A DNA stretch of 64,000 bases from Aphrocallistes beatrix (taxonomy: Eukaryota > Porifera > Hexactinellida > Sceptrulophora > Aphrocallistidae). The stretch is from the NCBI GenBank assembly GCA_963281255.1, contig OY725500.1:2351184-2415183 (forward strand). The letters run 5' to 3'. Every line of letters begins with the position of its first letter. Position 1 is the first letter of the stretch. A program made the translations under genes and the position numbers. The notes below the pieces were generated by a model that ran no database searches, was not told the DNA's origin, and saw only the letters and a program-made list of their open reading frames with translations. This document shows positions 34,998 to 49,700 of this stretch, piece after piece.

Positions 34998-37900
34998 AAT
35001 CGAGTTTTAATAGTAAGAATAAGTAATATGTACTTGTCTACTTGGGAGCATACAATATTCACTTCACTTATCCGAACAACAATCTTCAAACTTAAAACGA
35101 GGTTTTCGGATAAGCCAGGGTCTACTGTAGTAGGTTTCATTATTTTTAGTTCAATGACTCTAGCGTTGAAGAGAAAAGAAAACAATGGAGCGAAGTTGAA
35201 AAAATAGTCTGTTCCCGCTGGTTTCCCCACTGTGGAGAAGTTTTAGACTTAATTACTACAAGCGCGCTTCGCGCTTGCTTGCGCTGCGCGGCTGGCGGAC
35301 ACTTTGTGTCCGCCGGAGGCTCCCTTCGGTCGCCTGGAGTCACATTGGTTAATTATAAGGGAGATAACATCTCTAAATATGTCTGTCCTACTGTGCTAAT
35401 CGATATCACTCGAAAAATCACCAAATTTGTGAATTTAAAAATTTTTGATGCGTAATGATGACGTCATAACAAAGTGATGAGTCATCATTTTTTGATAATA
35501 GTTGCATCATATGTGAGGTATGTTAGTACACAGATTCTATTAAAACTTCAGCCTTCTATCTCCTATAATGGCTGAGTTATGCCCGAATAACTGTGTTGCT
35601 TAACTTTTAAAAATGTGACAATGACGTCATAATTCCATGATGAGTCGACATTTTGCTCTGAACTCAGAACTTACTGGAGCCATAGCCAAAAGACTCCCAC
35701 ATGCCAAAAATCAGCTTTCTGAGCCCTGCAGTTTCTTCAATCATTTCGTTACAGATATATATATACACAAATAACAATCGAGTTTTAATAGCAAGGATGT
35801 CTAGATGATTTTTGAAATGCTTTCATGGTGCTAGTTTACATTTTGATTCTAGACTAACAAATAGATCCGCGAATTCGGGTAGCCCTCGATAATTGGAATT
35901 TTACATTTATATTCAACTTATTAACATTTTATAGTTTTTTCACACTTTTTTTGCCTTAAAAATTATTTTAGAATTTTATTTTTAGATGGTTAAAGGAGCA
36001 ATTTGAACTAGCTGATAAAGATTCTAGTGAAACCCTCGAAGAGAAAGAGTGTTCTGAATTATTTCATGCACTAAATCTTAACATTAGTAGGAAACAAATA
36101 ACATCTCATTTTAAGGTAGTTGTTTCATTTAAACTTTTTCTAATTTAAAAATTTTGAACACTTAACTAATAAATATACTTCCTTGATTGTAGATAGGTTT
36201 CACAGGAAGAGTTCTGCATTAACTTATTTGTCATTTAATGGCATTAATCTCTAGTAAATTTCGACTCTATAATTACTTTAATCCCTGCCCTTCCCCCTTT
36301 TCAATCAGGCACCGGTCGATCCCTATTTCCAATAGTATGTTCTATTCTATGCAATCTCTCACTCATATGCTAGAAATCTTTTATTTCGGTTATCTAAAAG
36401 CACACTTTGCTCTTATTTTCTAACACTTACAGTTTGTTAACTTGAAATTGGGAAAATTACTACTTAGGTCATTTCAAAAGTACTGATCACTATTGATTTT
36501 TGACAGCTAGTGGTTATCGAATGTACCAATTAATATAATCCAGATGGCATTACCCATTCTCTCCTAATATCTAAAAGAATTTTTAAGATAGCATAAGTAT
36601 TTTTCTTATAATCATCATTTCAATCTCGTCAGTTTTGGCTACTTATACATTTATGGCTTCAAAATCGTCAATTATTGAGCAAGAGCAAAGGGCGTATATC
36701 AAGTTTCGATCACTGCTAAAAGATTCGAACAGGTATACCCACAATAATCTCGTGGAAGTTTGTGGAGATCAAACACTAGATTATTCCACGGTTAGAAGAT
36801 GGGCTCGACTATTTAGAGAGTGAAGAGGCAGCATTGAAGATGAGCCTCGGACTGGTAGGCCTAAATCTGCAACCGGTGAACCCTCAATTGAGTTGGTTGG
36901 TGAATTTCTTCGAAATGACCCTTGCTGCTCTATTGAAGACCTTTCTAAGTATACGGATATCTTAACGGGAAATATTTATCACATTCTGAATGAAGATCTC
37001 TGAGTAAGGAAGGTTTGCGCTCGGTGGGTGCCGTATTTGCTGTCAGAGGCCCGGATGAAACAGAGGGTAGAATGTTGTGAAAATCTTCTACATTACGAAG
37101 AATTTGATGCAAGGCGACTCTATGAGATAGTAACCATAGATTAAACTTGGATTTACTATTCACAACCTAAATCCAAGGAAATATCTAAGTGTTGGCTGCA
37201 TCCCGGCGAACCCCGACCTAAAAGACCGCGTCCAGATTTCCGTGCCAAGAAGGTAATATACGCAATTGCGTTTGACGCCTACGGTTCAGTTGCTCAGGTT
37301 TGCGTTCCGAAGGGCCAGAATGTTACTGGAGACTTTTATTGCACTCATGTGCTCGCAGAAGTCAGTAAACACTACACAGAGCGTCGGCCGAGAACTGGTC
37401 CTCGTGGAATAAAACTTCTGCATGATAATGCCAGTAGCCATAAAACTAAACCAGTCACCGCATACATCAAGGATATAGGGATGAAAACACTGAATCACCC
37501 TCCCTATTCCCCTGACCTAAGTCCTTGTGACTTCTGGTTGTTTTAAAGCTGAAATGTCATCTCTCTGATAAGGAGTTCACTAGCCGAATGGAGATCGAAA
37601 TCGCCGTTCATAAGTACCTGAAATCGATCCCACAGACGGAGTATAAAAATACATTTCGCTGCTGGGTAGACCGTCTAAAGGAGTGTATTCGCGTCAAGGG
37701 AGACTATTTCGAGAATATGTAATTAAATAACACATCAGTCGTTGCTTAATATCAAATTGGTGGGGGGTGATCAGTACTTTTGAAATGGCCTAAGTATGTG
37801 CAATTGATCACTCGTAAGAATTCAAATCCTCAACTCTAATTGTGCACTACGTATATAGTTTTGAATGTGTATATTGGTATTTGGCCGAAATAAATAAAAT

Positions 37901-40900
37901 ATATTAGTATGTAGTATAGAGAGATTATACATCATAAATAGAAATAAGTTAATCATGTGCCTATTTTTTCATTACTTTTCGAATTTCTTCGATACCTTTT
38001 CAGGTATTTCTTTCTTGACTAATACATTTTATGCACAAAATGAATGAACAAGAACTGAGATACAATATATAAAACTTATTTCAATCAGGCATAACTAATG
38101 GTATGAAAATATCTCCAGAACCGGCATAGCGAAAAGCACTCTCTATTGAATAATTTCTAAATTGAGAAACGAGAAATCTTCTTTGAGGAAGATAGGCTCT
38201 GGGAAAAAGCGTCAAATAATAGGTAATGATGCCACATCATTAGCTATCCTCGCTAATAACAATCAGATGTCTGTGCGTAAACTGACAAATAAATTACAAC
38301 CGAACTCGGGGAGTTTCTTTCTCACACGTAGCAGTTTGGCAAGAAATGAAGCAAAGAGGGTACACTCGGAAAGTTGCCAAACGAATTACGATACTTACCC
38401 AGTCACATAAGTCATTTCGAGTTCTTTGGGCTAAAGCAAACAAGGATACTGACTGGAAAAAAAGGTAATATTCAGCAATGAGATGTCAATATGACTTTCT
38501 GGAGGCAGGAAATGCCTATGGTGCAATGGAGATTCTGAAGCAGTAAAACCCAGTACAAACACTCCCAAATTGCATGTTTGGGCAGCATTTCAGGTCGCGA
38601 CACATTCCCTCTCAAAGTTTTCAAGGAAAACCTAACAGGACAACTCTATATTGATTGTAATTTAGTGTTTAGTATCTCAAGCCAACATTTCTACTCCCCA
38701 GATGGTTGGAACTTCCAAGAAGACAACGATCCCAAGCACACTTCTGTCAAGGAATTCAAGCGAAATAATGGTATAAATAGAATTGATTTTCCAGCCTGCA
38801 ATCCAGATCTTGATCAGATAGAAATTCTGTGTTTCTGAATTAAAATGATATATATTTGAGGGCTCTGCGAAACGGCGAGTTTGCAAGGGCACTGATTAAA
38901 GTATGGAATTCTTTAGAACAAGATTTCTTGAATCCATTTTGGCAGTCAAAGCCAAAACGTCTTAAATTAGTTGCGTCTAACAAGGCAACTAAGATTAATT
39001 ATTAGTTTAAAAGAGATCCTAAGTTGTATATTTTGAAATACTGAGCGTATTTTATTAGACATTAACTATTTTAGGATATAGAAAACAAAAATTCTCACAA
39101 TTTCAAGTTAACAGACTATAGCTCCTATCTCCAAGTCTTACGATCATTTTCTTGTGTTCATGCCCTGATCATAATGACAACTCATTGGAACCTTGAGATT
39201 CTTTTCGAGATTCTTTGAGATTTTTTTCTCAAAACAAGTAGGGCATTTTAAACTGAGGACATCACTGTACCCTGGCGATATTCACAAAGGAAGGATCAAT
39301 CCCAGCTAGTCATTCAAATATTGCAAGAAAAATCCATGAATGCTTATGCTAGAGGGGATTGAAACTTATGTCAGCCACTCCTTTTTCTTCGCCCTAGTAT
39401 TTGATTTCATATTGTTTGCATTATAGTATTTGCAACCTCAAAGTAACTGTGAAATGATACGAGGATTGACTTTTTTGTTAAACTAAGCAGAATGAGGGAA
39501 CGATTTCCATTTAAGTAAAATATTCTCAAATTCCTAAATTTTGCGACTATTTTTAGTGTACTTCCTATAGTATTAGTATATTAGCATAGCTACTATACTA
39601 ATAGTATAGGATGCACAGTACTAAAATGAAGATGTTCCGGCCGTCCGAAATTCGTGTCCTGACCGGAGTTTAAGAGATATCGTCGTTATACAGTAATAAC
39701 ATTACAGCTATTTCCAATACTTTAAATTATGATCATTTATGCGCTAATAATCACATAATGTAGGTGGGTCTTAAACCTAGGAAATTAATCACTGTGGTTT
39801 CCATTCACTATTAGCTTCGCCGCTCGTGTTAATTCTTGTAATCGAGAACACCGACAGTAGGCATAATTGTAAATGACAGCTTCCTCTCCTCAGCGGCAAG
39901 AATTTGGACCGCTAAATTATAAGTTTTACACTGAATATAATTTCCTAGGTTTAAGACCCACCTACATTATGTGATTATTAGCGCATGAATGATCATAATT
40001 TAAAGTATTGGAAATAGCTGTAATGTTATTGCTGTATAACGTCAATAATAACCGAAAATAATCGAGGAAACGGTAAATATGTGAACAGCGAGGGCTGCCT
40101 AGATGAAAAAAATAAACCATAAACTGAAAACGAAGGTACTATATCTCTGGTTGTTATATAAAAATTATGCTATGAACAGCATAGACTGCAATTTATAAAG
40201 TATAGCTAACTATTCCTATTGATATTGTACGAAAATGACATCATAGTACATTCAACAAAAGGTATGGATATTAATCTTTAAAATCAATAATAGTGAGCTT
40301 TAACATCAATAATAAAACGCCACAGTACATTTTCGAACCATTAACGTTTATTTTGAATCGATGAAAATCTTTTTTGGAAATCTTTAAAGAAATCCCCCCA
40401 AATTTCGGCGATTTTCTGCTTTTGGCAAGGACTGTCTCATAAGCCATAGGTTTTAGCTCTAAATATAATATTATCAAGGCATAGGATACTGCTGTTCCTG
40501 CAGTTTTTAATCAATAAAGCTAGGCACTAACAGTTATAGTTTTAAAATGATGGTATTTCAACGGACCGCTAAATGGGGAAATTTTGTCCGTACTGCGTAA
40601 TCATTTGGTTATAACTTTTGAACGGATAGTCCAATTTGGAAAATATTTTCTTCTATGTATATACTATATCGAGTCCTTTTTGACATTCTATTTGCATAGA
40701 ATATCTCTAATTAGTTAATATCACCAATTCTAAACAATTCCAAAGAGAATTGTATAAGAATTGGATTTTCGGACATCGGGGGTCAAAAATTTGTCTTCCG
40801 AAACTTGGACTTTTGATTTGTTTTCAAAGATGCTTTTGAATAACTTCATTGATATTTTGGTCTCGTTTGAGATCTTTTTTGGGCTTTAATTTATCTTTTT

Positions 40901-43674
40901 GATTTATCCTGGACTATTAGAGGTAGTGGATGTGCATGTGCAATAGGAGCTTTTGTAGTTAGTTTTTATTTTGCTATGGTGTTTATTATTTATGTTGAAA
41001 GGGATATCATTTGCGGTAACAAACAGTGGCGGTGCGAGGGAGAAGCCCAGAAATGTTGATACATTCTACTTGCTGCTTTGCAATGGAATCGTATTTTGGT
41101 CAGTTGCGGTCATAGTTTGAAAATCAAACTGAGCATTCAAATTTGATCTTGTTTGTTTGCCAATATACAATTCCCTATTAAGAGGTAATATAATTTCTGT
41201 CTGAATTCAATGATTTACGAGATATTCAACAAAAATCCATTTCAATAGTCATGCTGGAATGTACAGTATGTCCCGAAAGTCTTTTCCTACTATAATTTCG
41301 ACTATATTATGCACCCTTAGCTCATCTAGTCCAACAAAGTTAAACTTACAACTATTTTTACTTTTGGCAACGTGTTAAAAGATTAAATAATGGCTATATT
41401 TTCCAATTCATTGTATTCGTCTCAAATTTTTTTTGCAATTTACAAATTTCATTTTTTTTCGGATATTGGATTTCAAATTTAATGAATCCTTCCTCAAATC
41501 TTGTGCGTGTCAAAGCGATAGCTATGTTAGAAGCAGGGATTACACAGAAAGACGTTGCTAGAAGACTTGGGAAAACGATCAAAACAGTAAATAATTGGTG
41601 GAGGCGCAATAAATGTGGTGAAAGTCTGATTGATAAACCCAGATCAGGGAGGCCATCTTCACTAACGAGAGTGGCTAAAATTGTGATTTCAAAGTCTGTT
41701 GGTAAGAGACACCAGTCGACAAGAAAACTGGCGAGAAGACTAACCGCTCGTGGCCACAAGACCTCCAAAACCGCCATACATCGCTATTTGAGGGAAAAGC
41801 TTGGCCTCAAAAGCTACAAACGACCCCGAAATCCGAGATTAACGGAAAAACAGAGGGTTCACAGATTAAAATTTTGTAAAGAAAGGCTCAATTGGTCAGC
41901 TAAGGATTGGGCTAACGTCGTATTCTCGGACGAAGTTCCTTTTCATCTGTTTGAACCTTCAAACCGACAAACAGATCGCGTTTGGGACTCTGATGCTCAA
42001 AATATACCTCCGGTTCTCACATCAAAATTTCCCCCACATTTGATGGTATGGGGCGCTATGTCAGCTAATGCTGTGTCAGAATTACACATTCTTCCTCAGA
42101 AATGCACTGTAAATGCCAAATATTATGTGGATAACATCCTAGCTGGCCCATGTAAATCTGCCTTCGCTCGTAGGCGATCAAAAGGTACGATTCTGGAGAA
42201 AAAACTTTGCGAAAACATGTCGAATGCCATCTTTCAGCAGGATGGAGCTCCTGCTCACACCTCAAAATCGAGCCAGGAATGGTGTCGATTGAAGCTTCCT
42301 GGTTACTGTGCGAAAGAAGTATGGCCAGGCAACTCTCATGATCTTTCTCCGATTGAAAATTTGTGGGCTGTGTTTAAACAAAACCTATCAGAGATACCGC
42401 CTGCGACAAATCTAGATATGCTGGAAAAAAATCTGAAAAAGTTGTGGTCGGACATCAGTCCTGATTTACTCAGAAGATTGATAGATGGAATGCCAGACAG
42501 AATGAGGAAGTGTGTAGTAATGAAAGGAGGTTATATTGGGAAATAATTAAATCCCTATGACACGTATTATTAATTTTATAATTTCAAATCAAATAGGAAA
42601 AGACTTTCGGGACATACTGTAGGAACATTCCTGAAAAAAACATTTTTCACATTAAACCCATTCTTAGCTCGGATCTATACTAAACCTTTATGTTAAAACA
42701 CTCAAAAGTATACTTAAACCGGGTCTAAAATCACTAAATCCTCATAAATATGACGTATTGCGCAATAATATGATGACTAATCAAAATTTTCACAACGGAT
42801 ATGCACACTCTGACACCATATTTTATATGCTGGTAATACGTTCCTAAGCTCTATTCTGCGTGGTTAATGATTTTATACAGAAGTCTATGATATTGCCTTA
42901 GGAATCTATTTTTTAAATGAATTTTGATTCAAAGAAATGATGCATATTAAGCCAAAGTCGTCTTATCTCGAGTACGTACTCATTAAGTTTTACTGTATAT
43001 CACCATGTACAAAGAGCAATGATGAACAAGTCTTCCAGGTAGGTAACAAGAGGTTAGGGCCAGGGTTGGGTTCAATTATATTTTATATTCAATTACAATT
43101 ACAATTACAACCAATTCGAATTTACAATTATAATTATAATTACAATTACAAGCAACTTTAATTTCTAATTATAATTATAACAAGCGCGCTTCGCGCTTGC
43201 TTGTGCTGCGCGACTGGCGGACACTTTGTGTCCGCCGGAGGCTCCCTTCGGTCGCCTGGAGTCACATTGGTTAATTATAAGGGAGATAACATCTCTAAAT
43301 ATGTCTGTCCTACTGTGCAAATCGATATCACTCGAAAAATCACCAAATTTGTGAATTTAAAAATTTTTGATGCGTAATGATGACGTCATAACAAAGTGAT
43401 GAGTCATCATTTTTTGATGATAGTTGCATCATATGTGAGACATGTTAGTATACAGATTCTATTAAAATTTCAGCCTTCTATCTCCTATAATGGCTGAGTT
43501 ATGCCCGAATAACTGTGTTGCTTAACTTTTAAAAATGTGACAATGACGTCATAATTCCATGATGAGTCGACATTTTGCTCTGAACTCAGAACTTACTGGA
43601 GCCATAGCCAAAATACTCCCACATGCCAAAAATCAGCTTTCTGAGCCCGGCAGTTTCTTCAATCAATTCGTTAC

Positions 43675-43709
<35 letters not shown>

Positions 43710-46700
43710 AATAACAATCGAGTTTTAATAGTAAGGATTATAATTGAGAAGATATTCACAATTACAATTACAATTACAATGACAAAAATGATGCGTGTAT
43801 ATCTTCAGTGACCATATTTATTGCACAGGAACTATGAAAAAGATTGAATCCATATGCTTACTCGTAAAGTTGTCAACTTACACTTACCAATTCCCGAGAA
43901 ACACCAAACACAACGATATCAAAACAATAATGTAAAGAATTAACACATGTATAGGAATTGTAAGCGTGGCTTTAGCCTTAAGGTATAATTTAGACGTAAT
44001 TATAATTATGTACTTCAATTACAATTACAATTATGTCAATTTTTTTGAATTACAATTACAATTCCAATTACAAAATTTTTCAATGCTCAATTACAATTAC
44101 AATTATGTACAAAACGTAATTAATTGTAATTAATGTATTACAATTATAATTGAACCCAACCCTGGTTAGGGCAGGTGAGGCTGTGGGGTTATGGCCCTCA
44201 GACTTTATTATATACTGAGGAAACAGTTCCACAACTAGAGACTGTTGCTATAATATAACACTACGAACGAGTGCCCAACATATATAGGATTGCGATTCTA
44301 TCGAAATCCGGTATCCAAAGTCTTCTGTGGTGAGTTTACAAATTTGAACTCAGATATACCATAGCTTATGTCAGTTAGACATTAAATTTGTATAATTTCA
44401 TTAACTAGTTCGTAATATTTGTATGTTTAAACATATGTTTGCTTAACCCTGTATTTGCAACGATTATTCAAGAGACATGTATGCCCTATTTAGAAATTTG
44501 ACAGTACGATTTGAAAGGCAATTCATCTTCTAGAGTGGCCATTGAACGAATTTTATAGCCAAATTTGCGAATTCTTGGAAATACCTACAATTTCTACCAA
44601 GAACCGTATGAATCTAATTGCTATGTTCTCTCTCCTATCTTATCAATCTAAAAGGATAGGGAAAAAAGAATCATTATGCAATATTCAGTATAACTTTTGC
44701 ATTAATTTGAATTTCATTAGACAATTCTGCTTCAAATGCAACCAGTTACGCGATTCCCATCACGATTTCTTCAGAGGGGGGGAATAGGAAGATGTCTTGA
44801 TATGTAAGTTGACTAAGTCATGAATTAATGAATAATTCAAATAATTCATGATTCATCAAGCTTGAGAAGAATTATTCAAAATTTAAAGTTTTTTACAAGA
44901 AAATATCATGAATTAAATGAATGCATTTTTCGAATAATTCATAATTGAGGATTATGAATTATTGGAATAATTCATAATTCCTGAATTATGAATGATTCGA
45001 TTAATTTATATTTCAGGAATTTTAAATTATTCGAATTATTCATGAATTTGTCAACCTAGCTTATGATTGACTAATTCATGCTTGAATTATGAATTATTTG
45101 AATAATTCATAATTTTTTGCCATTTTTTTATGAATTAGTCAACTTAGCTTGATATATGTAAATTGCTATGACCTGAACTTTATAGCCATTATTGATCATT
45201 TGACTTTAGGGGATATTATATTGATTTTTAGTTTCCAATTTGGATTACAAAGAGGGAAGAGTATGAGTTTGTTTATATGGAATTAGAGGGGAATTTTTTT
45301 GAAAAATCCTAACTAGGATCCAAGAATTCCCCGTTTGCAGAGTTTTATTTTTGTTGGGATAAAATTTCGCAGGAATAGTGCCATCAAAATTTCCCATTTC
45401 TGCCGATTCCCTGTTTGTGAATGCTCATTTCTATGTGACGGAATTTTTTGCCTTTTTCACCCAGTTTGTGGAGGTCCACTGTATCTAATCTCTATTATAT
45501 AGTATATTTTCAGAACTGCATGAACTAGTATCAAAGTATGTCATCTTTGACACAGCAATGTTATTATAACCCATTTAGTGAACCGTGGAACTTCTTCATC
45601 GCTATTTTCTCCTGAACCGCAAAGGATATTCAAATGCCCAAGAATTCGCTCGGTAATGGGAGCCACATGTTTATACATTTTCAATTTGACCTTCAATATC
45701 CACCTGTCTTCCTTCCATCTCCCACATGTAGATCCTACATAGCGAAACATGTATCTACCTGAGATATATTTGACGTAGTTTCTATTTTCAAGTGTTTCTT
45801 GGAAAGAAAACCCGCCACACTACTTTGCGATAGATTCAACATTTCTATAAGTTAAGCCATGGCTTAATTAATACATTATTAAGTATTAAGTCGGCTATTG
45901 TTGACTCTTGCTGACACCTATACATTACAGAGGTATCATGCACCTTCATTCTTAGGCATTCATCTGTACATTTTTCCGATTTATGAACCCACTCATCAAG
46001 TGCTCATTGAGAGTCAACTTTGGAAAAGTCTTAATATACTAACTAAAGAATGTCTTCCTTCTGAGAATATTCTTACCAGATCCGTTACGATTCTGATCCT
46101 TCTGGAATGAATACTCTCTGAAACCAAAATTGAGTCTTAGGGAAACCTTCAGATTGAACTAGTTTGGAGACTATGCTTGAGTGGATGCATTGTCATCAAT
46201 CCGTTGCGCTGTGCGCCCGATGAAAACTGTTGGGAATAAAGAATGTGGGAGTTACCGAAGATTCGAATCATTCGACCGCACATAATGACTCTCTAATTCT
46301 ATGCAGTATCATTCCATGTTTCTGATTATGTGTACTCACTATGGATCATCGCATGATTGTCACCTTTCAATGCATTCTCTTCATTATTTAATATGTAAAA
46401 TTCCTTTGAATTCTTTTATTTGCATGCGCCCAAGGTATTTCATACAGACACGATATATTTTCAGCTTCGTACCTTAAATTTCGAATTCGCTTGTAGTATT
46501 ATATAGCAAATTAGATTGATTAAGGTCTTGATATCAATAAGTCAGAGTGCTACATAGTATATAATTTCAAAACAGTTTGAATTATTTGAGGAATTGTTTT
46601 CCTGCTACTATACTAACTAGGTCAGTTCGAATAGCACTTTATTCTAAAATAATTATTAAAATTATTGTAAGAGATGCATTATACAGTAGAACTATGTTAG

Positions 46701-49700
46701 TATACTCGGAATAAGACGTACTTCGTCTTAGCACGTACTCATTTCTCTGAACCAAAATTCAATTAATACATAGATTCCTATGTAATATCAATTCGGTTAG
46801 TACGTACCTACGGATAGTACGTAATTTTTCCGCTTCCCGGAGGGTATATGTCTTATCCGAGTTCTACTGTACTATTCAATTATTATTTCAAAGACCCACA
46901 GCATTGTTTTAAATATCTGATTATCAATAATTCTCACATTTGCTTTAAAGAGCAATATATGTCTTTCTACCTATTCAACTTATGCACAAATATTTTAGCT
47001 AAAACAATGCCAGACCACAATATAGGATCTATTTTATTCGAATTCAAAATTCCTAGGTATTTGATCTCGTTGCTCTCGTTGATTTTGCTTTGCTAACTTT
47101 TGAATACATTTCAAATTATTATTTTCTGCACTGATAGATGGATATAGATAGGAAAGCTGATTTAACCCTCGCCTGGCTACGTCTCAAAAGTATAAATAGA
47201 GAAAACCCCACTTTCATTTTCACTTTCAATGTACTTTCATTATCACTTTCAACATTCCTAGCCAACCGAGGGTTAAGGTTGTATTTTTCCCCCTTTAGCC
47301 TTTGTATGATAAATCTCGAAAATATTCATGTTTTCTCATCGTAAGTTTTTTTTATTATTCAATTTTCATATAGCAATTCGATGTTAATAACAATGGAAAA
47401 TTAGATTTTGTGGAATTTAAGCAATTCTTTGAGTCGCTCTCAACTCGCCAAGAGATTGTGAAGATATTCAACGAGTGAGTTTTAATTCTCATTATTTTAT
47501 TATGCTAAGCACTTTATGTCCCATATTTTTTTGAGAGTCACCACCTAAGTACTGAATTGAATATAAATTATTCAATTGCATTATTAAATTTTAGGTAGAA
47601 TATTACTATATGTGTCTGATGATCAGTAATTTATCTTGGTACCATTGCTGTCGATCACTTTTTAACACCTTTGCGAAATTTTAGACCAGTAAAGTTCCAA
47701 AAATTCCGGAGTTATGGAATCCCATGTAACAGAAATCGGAACTTTAAGATCTGATTTTCTTTTTGTTCGATCTCTACTAAAGTTTGGCATTATCCATCCG
47801 AATAGATACTCAATTGGTTTGATTTCAGGAATTTGACTGGGCCAACCAAAGGTGTTTTGAGGCATATTTTAATGCATCCAATCCCTTGCCTTCTTACAAG
47901 TGTGTTTTGGATCATTATCCTATACCAAAAACCCATCTTATTCTTGAAAAACATTTGTTTGCGCCAGTAAATGAACCTCTAGAATCTTCACAAAGAATTC
48001 TCCGTTCATATGTGTTCGAAATTACAGAGTGGGAATGTCCCCATTATAGAAAATCCGGCCTAAATATTGATCTTTGCGCTATGCTTATCAATTGGGGCAA
48101 CTCTGAATTTACTATTGTTAGTCCACATAATCACTGAGCCACCAAAAGCAAAAATGATGCTTCTTCCGCAAAAATTGCTTGATTCCACAATCTGTCCATA
48201 TTACGAAGAAATTTCGCGAATGGAGACCATGGATAATCTCTGATTTGCTTAACCACACTTTTGTCTATAGCCGGTCTTCCTGCCCCACGATGGTGATCTA
48301 GTGACTGTTGTTCTGAATTTTGGCGAATTACACGATAGACTATAGCTGAAGAAACGTTGAGTGCTCGACTAATTTGTTTCGAGGTGTATATCTTTGAGGT
48401 CCAGAGGGTTCGAATTTCATTCCTCTTTGAAACTTGAGACATCGCAATAGCAAGTGAATCTAAGCTCTTAGAAATTCACAACAAACTAACATTAGTCAAA
48501 TAGTGCTAAGTAATGATGACGCATCACATCTTTTTGTATAATTTAAAAAAAATCCAAGTTTATACCATACTAATTATTGCAGGCTAATTACCTGGCTAAT
48601 TATAGTTGACCATGCAGAATACAAACAATCAAATCAGAATCTTGTTCTGGGATCCACAAGAATATTTAACATGAATTATATATATATTCATGTTAAATAG
48701 TATTATTTTAAAAGTGTATGATTCTTGTGGATTCGAGCAATTTTCTGATTTGATTGTTTGTATTCTGCATAGTCAACTTTCTTAAGCGTCCTGGTATTTC
48801 TTAAACTGAGAGTTTAGTTCTGTATAAAGCATTTTATGTTTTTATTTCCCCATCTCCTCCATGACCTTCGAATTGTATGAGCTCTCTCGACTTTCCATGA
48901 TATGCTGTCTTTTAAGTAAATTTAAATTTATTTTCCTTTATTTATTAGTTTTACTCATTCTTCAAATATTTGGGATTCAACAGATTTTCTTATCTTTTTA
49001 AAGGCTTCTCAAAGGGTTTGTATCATCATTTACTCGTTTATACTATTTCTCTCTTTGATTATTGTATTAAGTTATATTTTCATATATTGATTTAATTTGT
49101 AAATTGGTTGATTAAAAGCTTGTTAAACATGTATTTTAAATATGTTAAATTTATTTGTGGCGTACTCCAGGTGGCAAGTGGTGCTCGGTGCACCGCCACG
49201 ATTTTATGATGGACCAGCTATAGTATGTAGCCATGCTAAATTTATATGGCAACATCCAGATCCGATCATCTTGATCTTCACCAAATGCTCTGCAATCAAC
49301 TGTTGGTCTATCGACCATAAAATCAACATTTAAATATGATGATGAGTCATAATGTACGTAAGTTTTGGAAACGTGTTTCATATGTTTTAAGAATTCAACT
49401 TTAATCTTTTGAGAACTAAAAGGTCATTTTAACAATTCTGTAAAACGGCATTTCATGCAACAATTTATTTTATTTTCCAGTTATTATATCCTTACAAGCG
49501 CGCTTGCGCTTGTAAGGATATGTTATGAAAGATACGCTTGTAAGGATAAAGCTTGCGCTCCGCGGCTGGCGGGCACTTTGTGTCCGCCGGAGGCGCCCTT
49601 TTGGCGCATGGGGTAACATTGATTCATTATGAGGGAGATAACATCTCTAAATACGTCTGTCCTACTGTTATAATCGATATCGCACGAAAAATAACCAAAT

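Larger units (their letters stand above)
41040..42890. repeat. Foldback-family copy interrupted by the DD37E element
   Basis: The left part (41040-41262) has ATGGAATCGTATTTTGGTCA, GCATTCAAATTTGATC and ATTCAATGATTTACGAGATA. The right part (42622-42890) has TATTGCGCAATAATATGATG, ACTAATCAAAATTTTC, ATATGCTGGTAATACG and TCTGCGTGGTTAATGATTTT. Both belong to the same family as 19560-20170, and the Tc1/mariner element sits between them. Confidence 0.7.

Noticed and set aside
42937-43161. Frame coding for NYNYNYN-type peptide (also 3344-3544)
   Set aside because: Translation of the AATTAC-type repeats at hAT MITE ends, not a gene.
45895-46110. 70-residue frame
   Set aside because: No recognisable protein features; chance frame in unassigned intron sequence.
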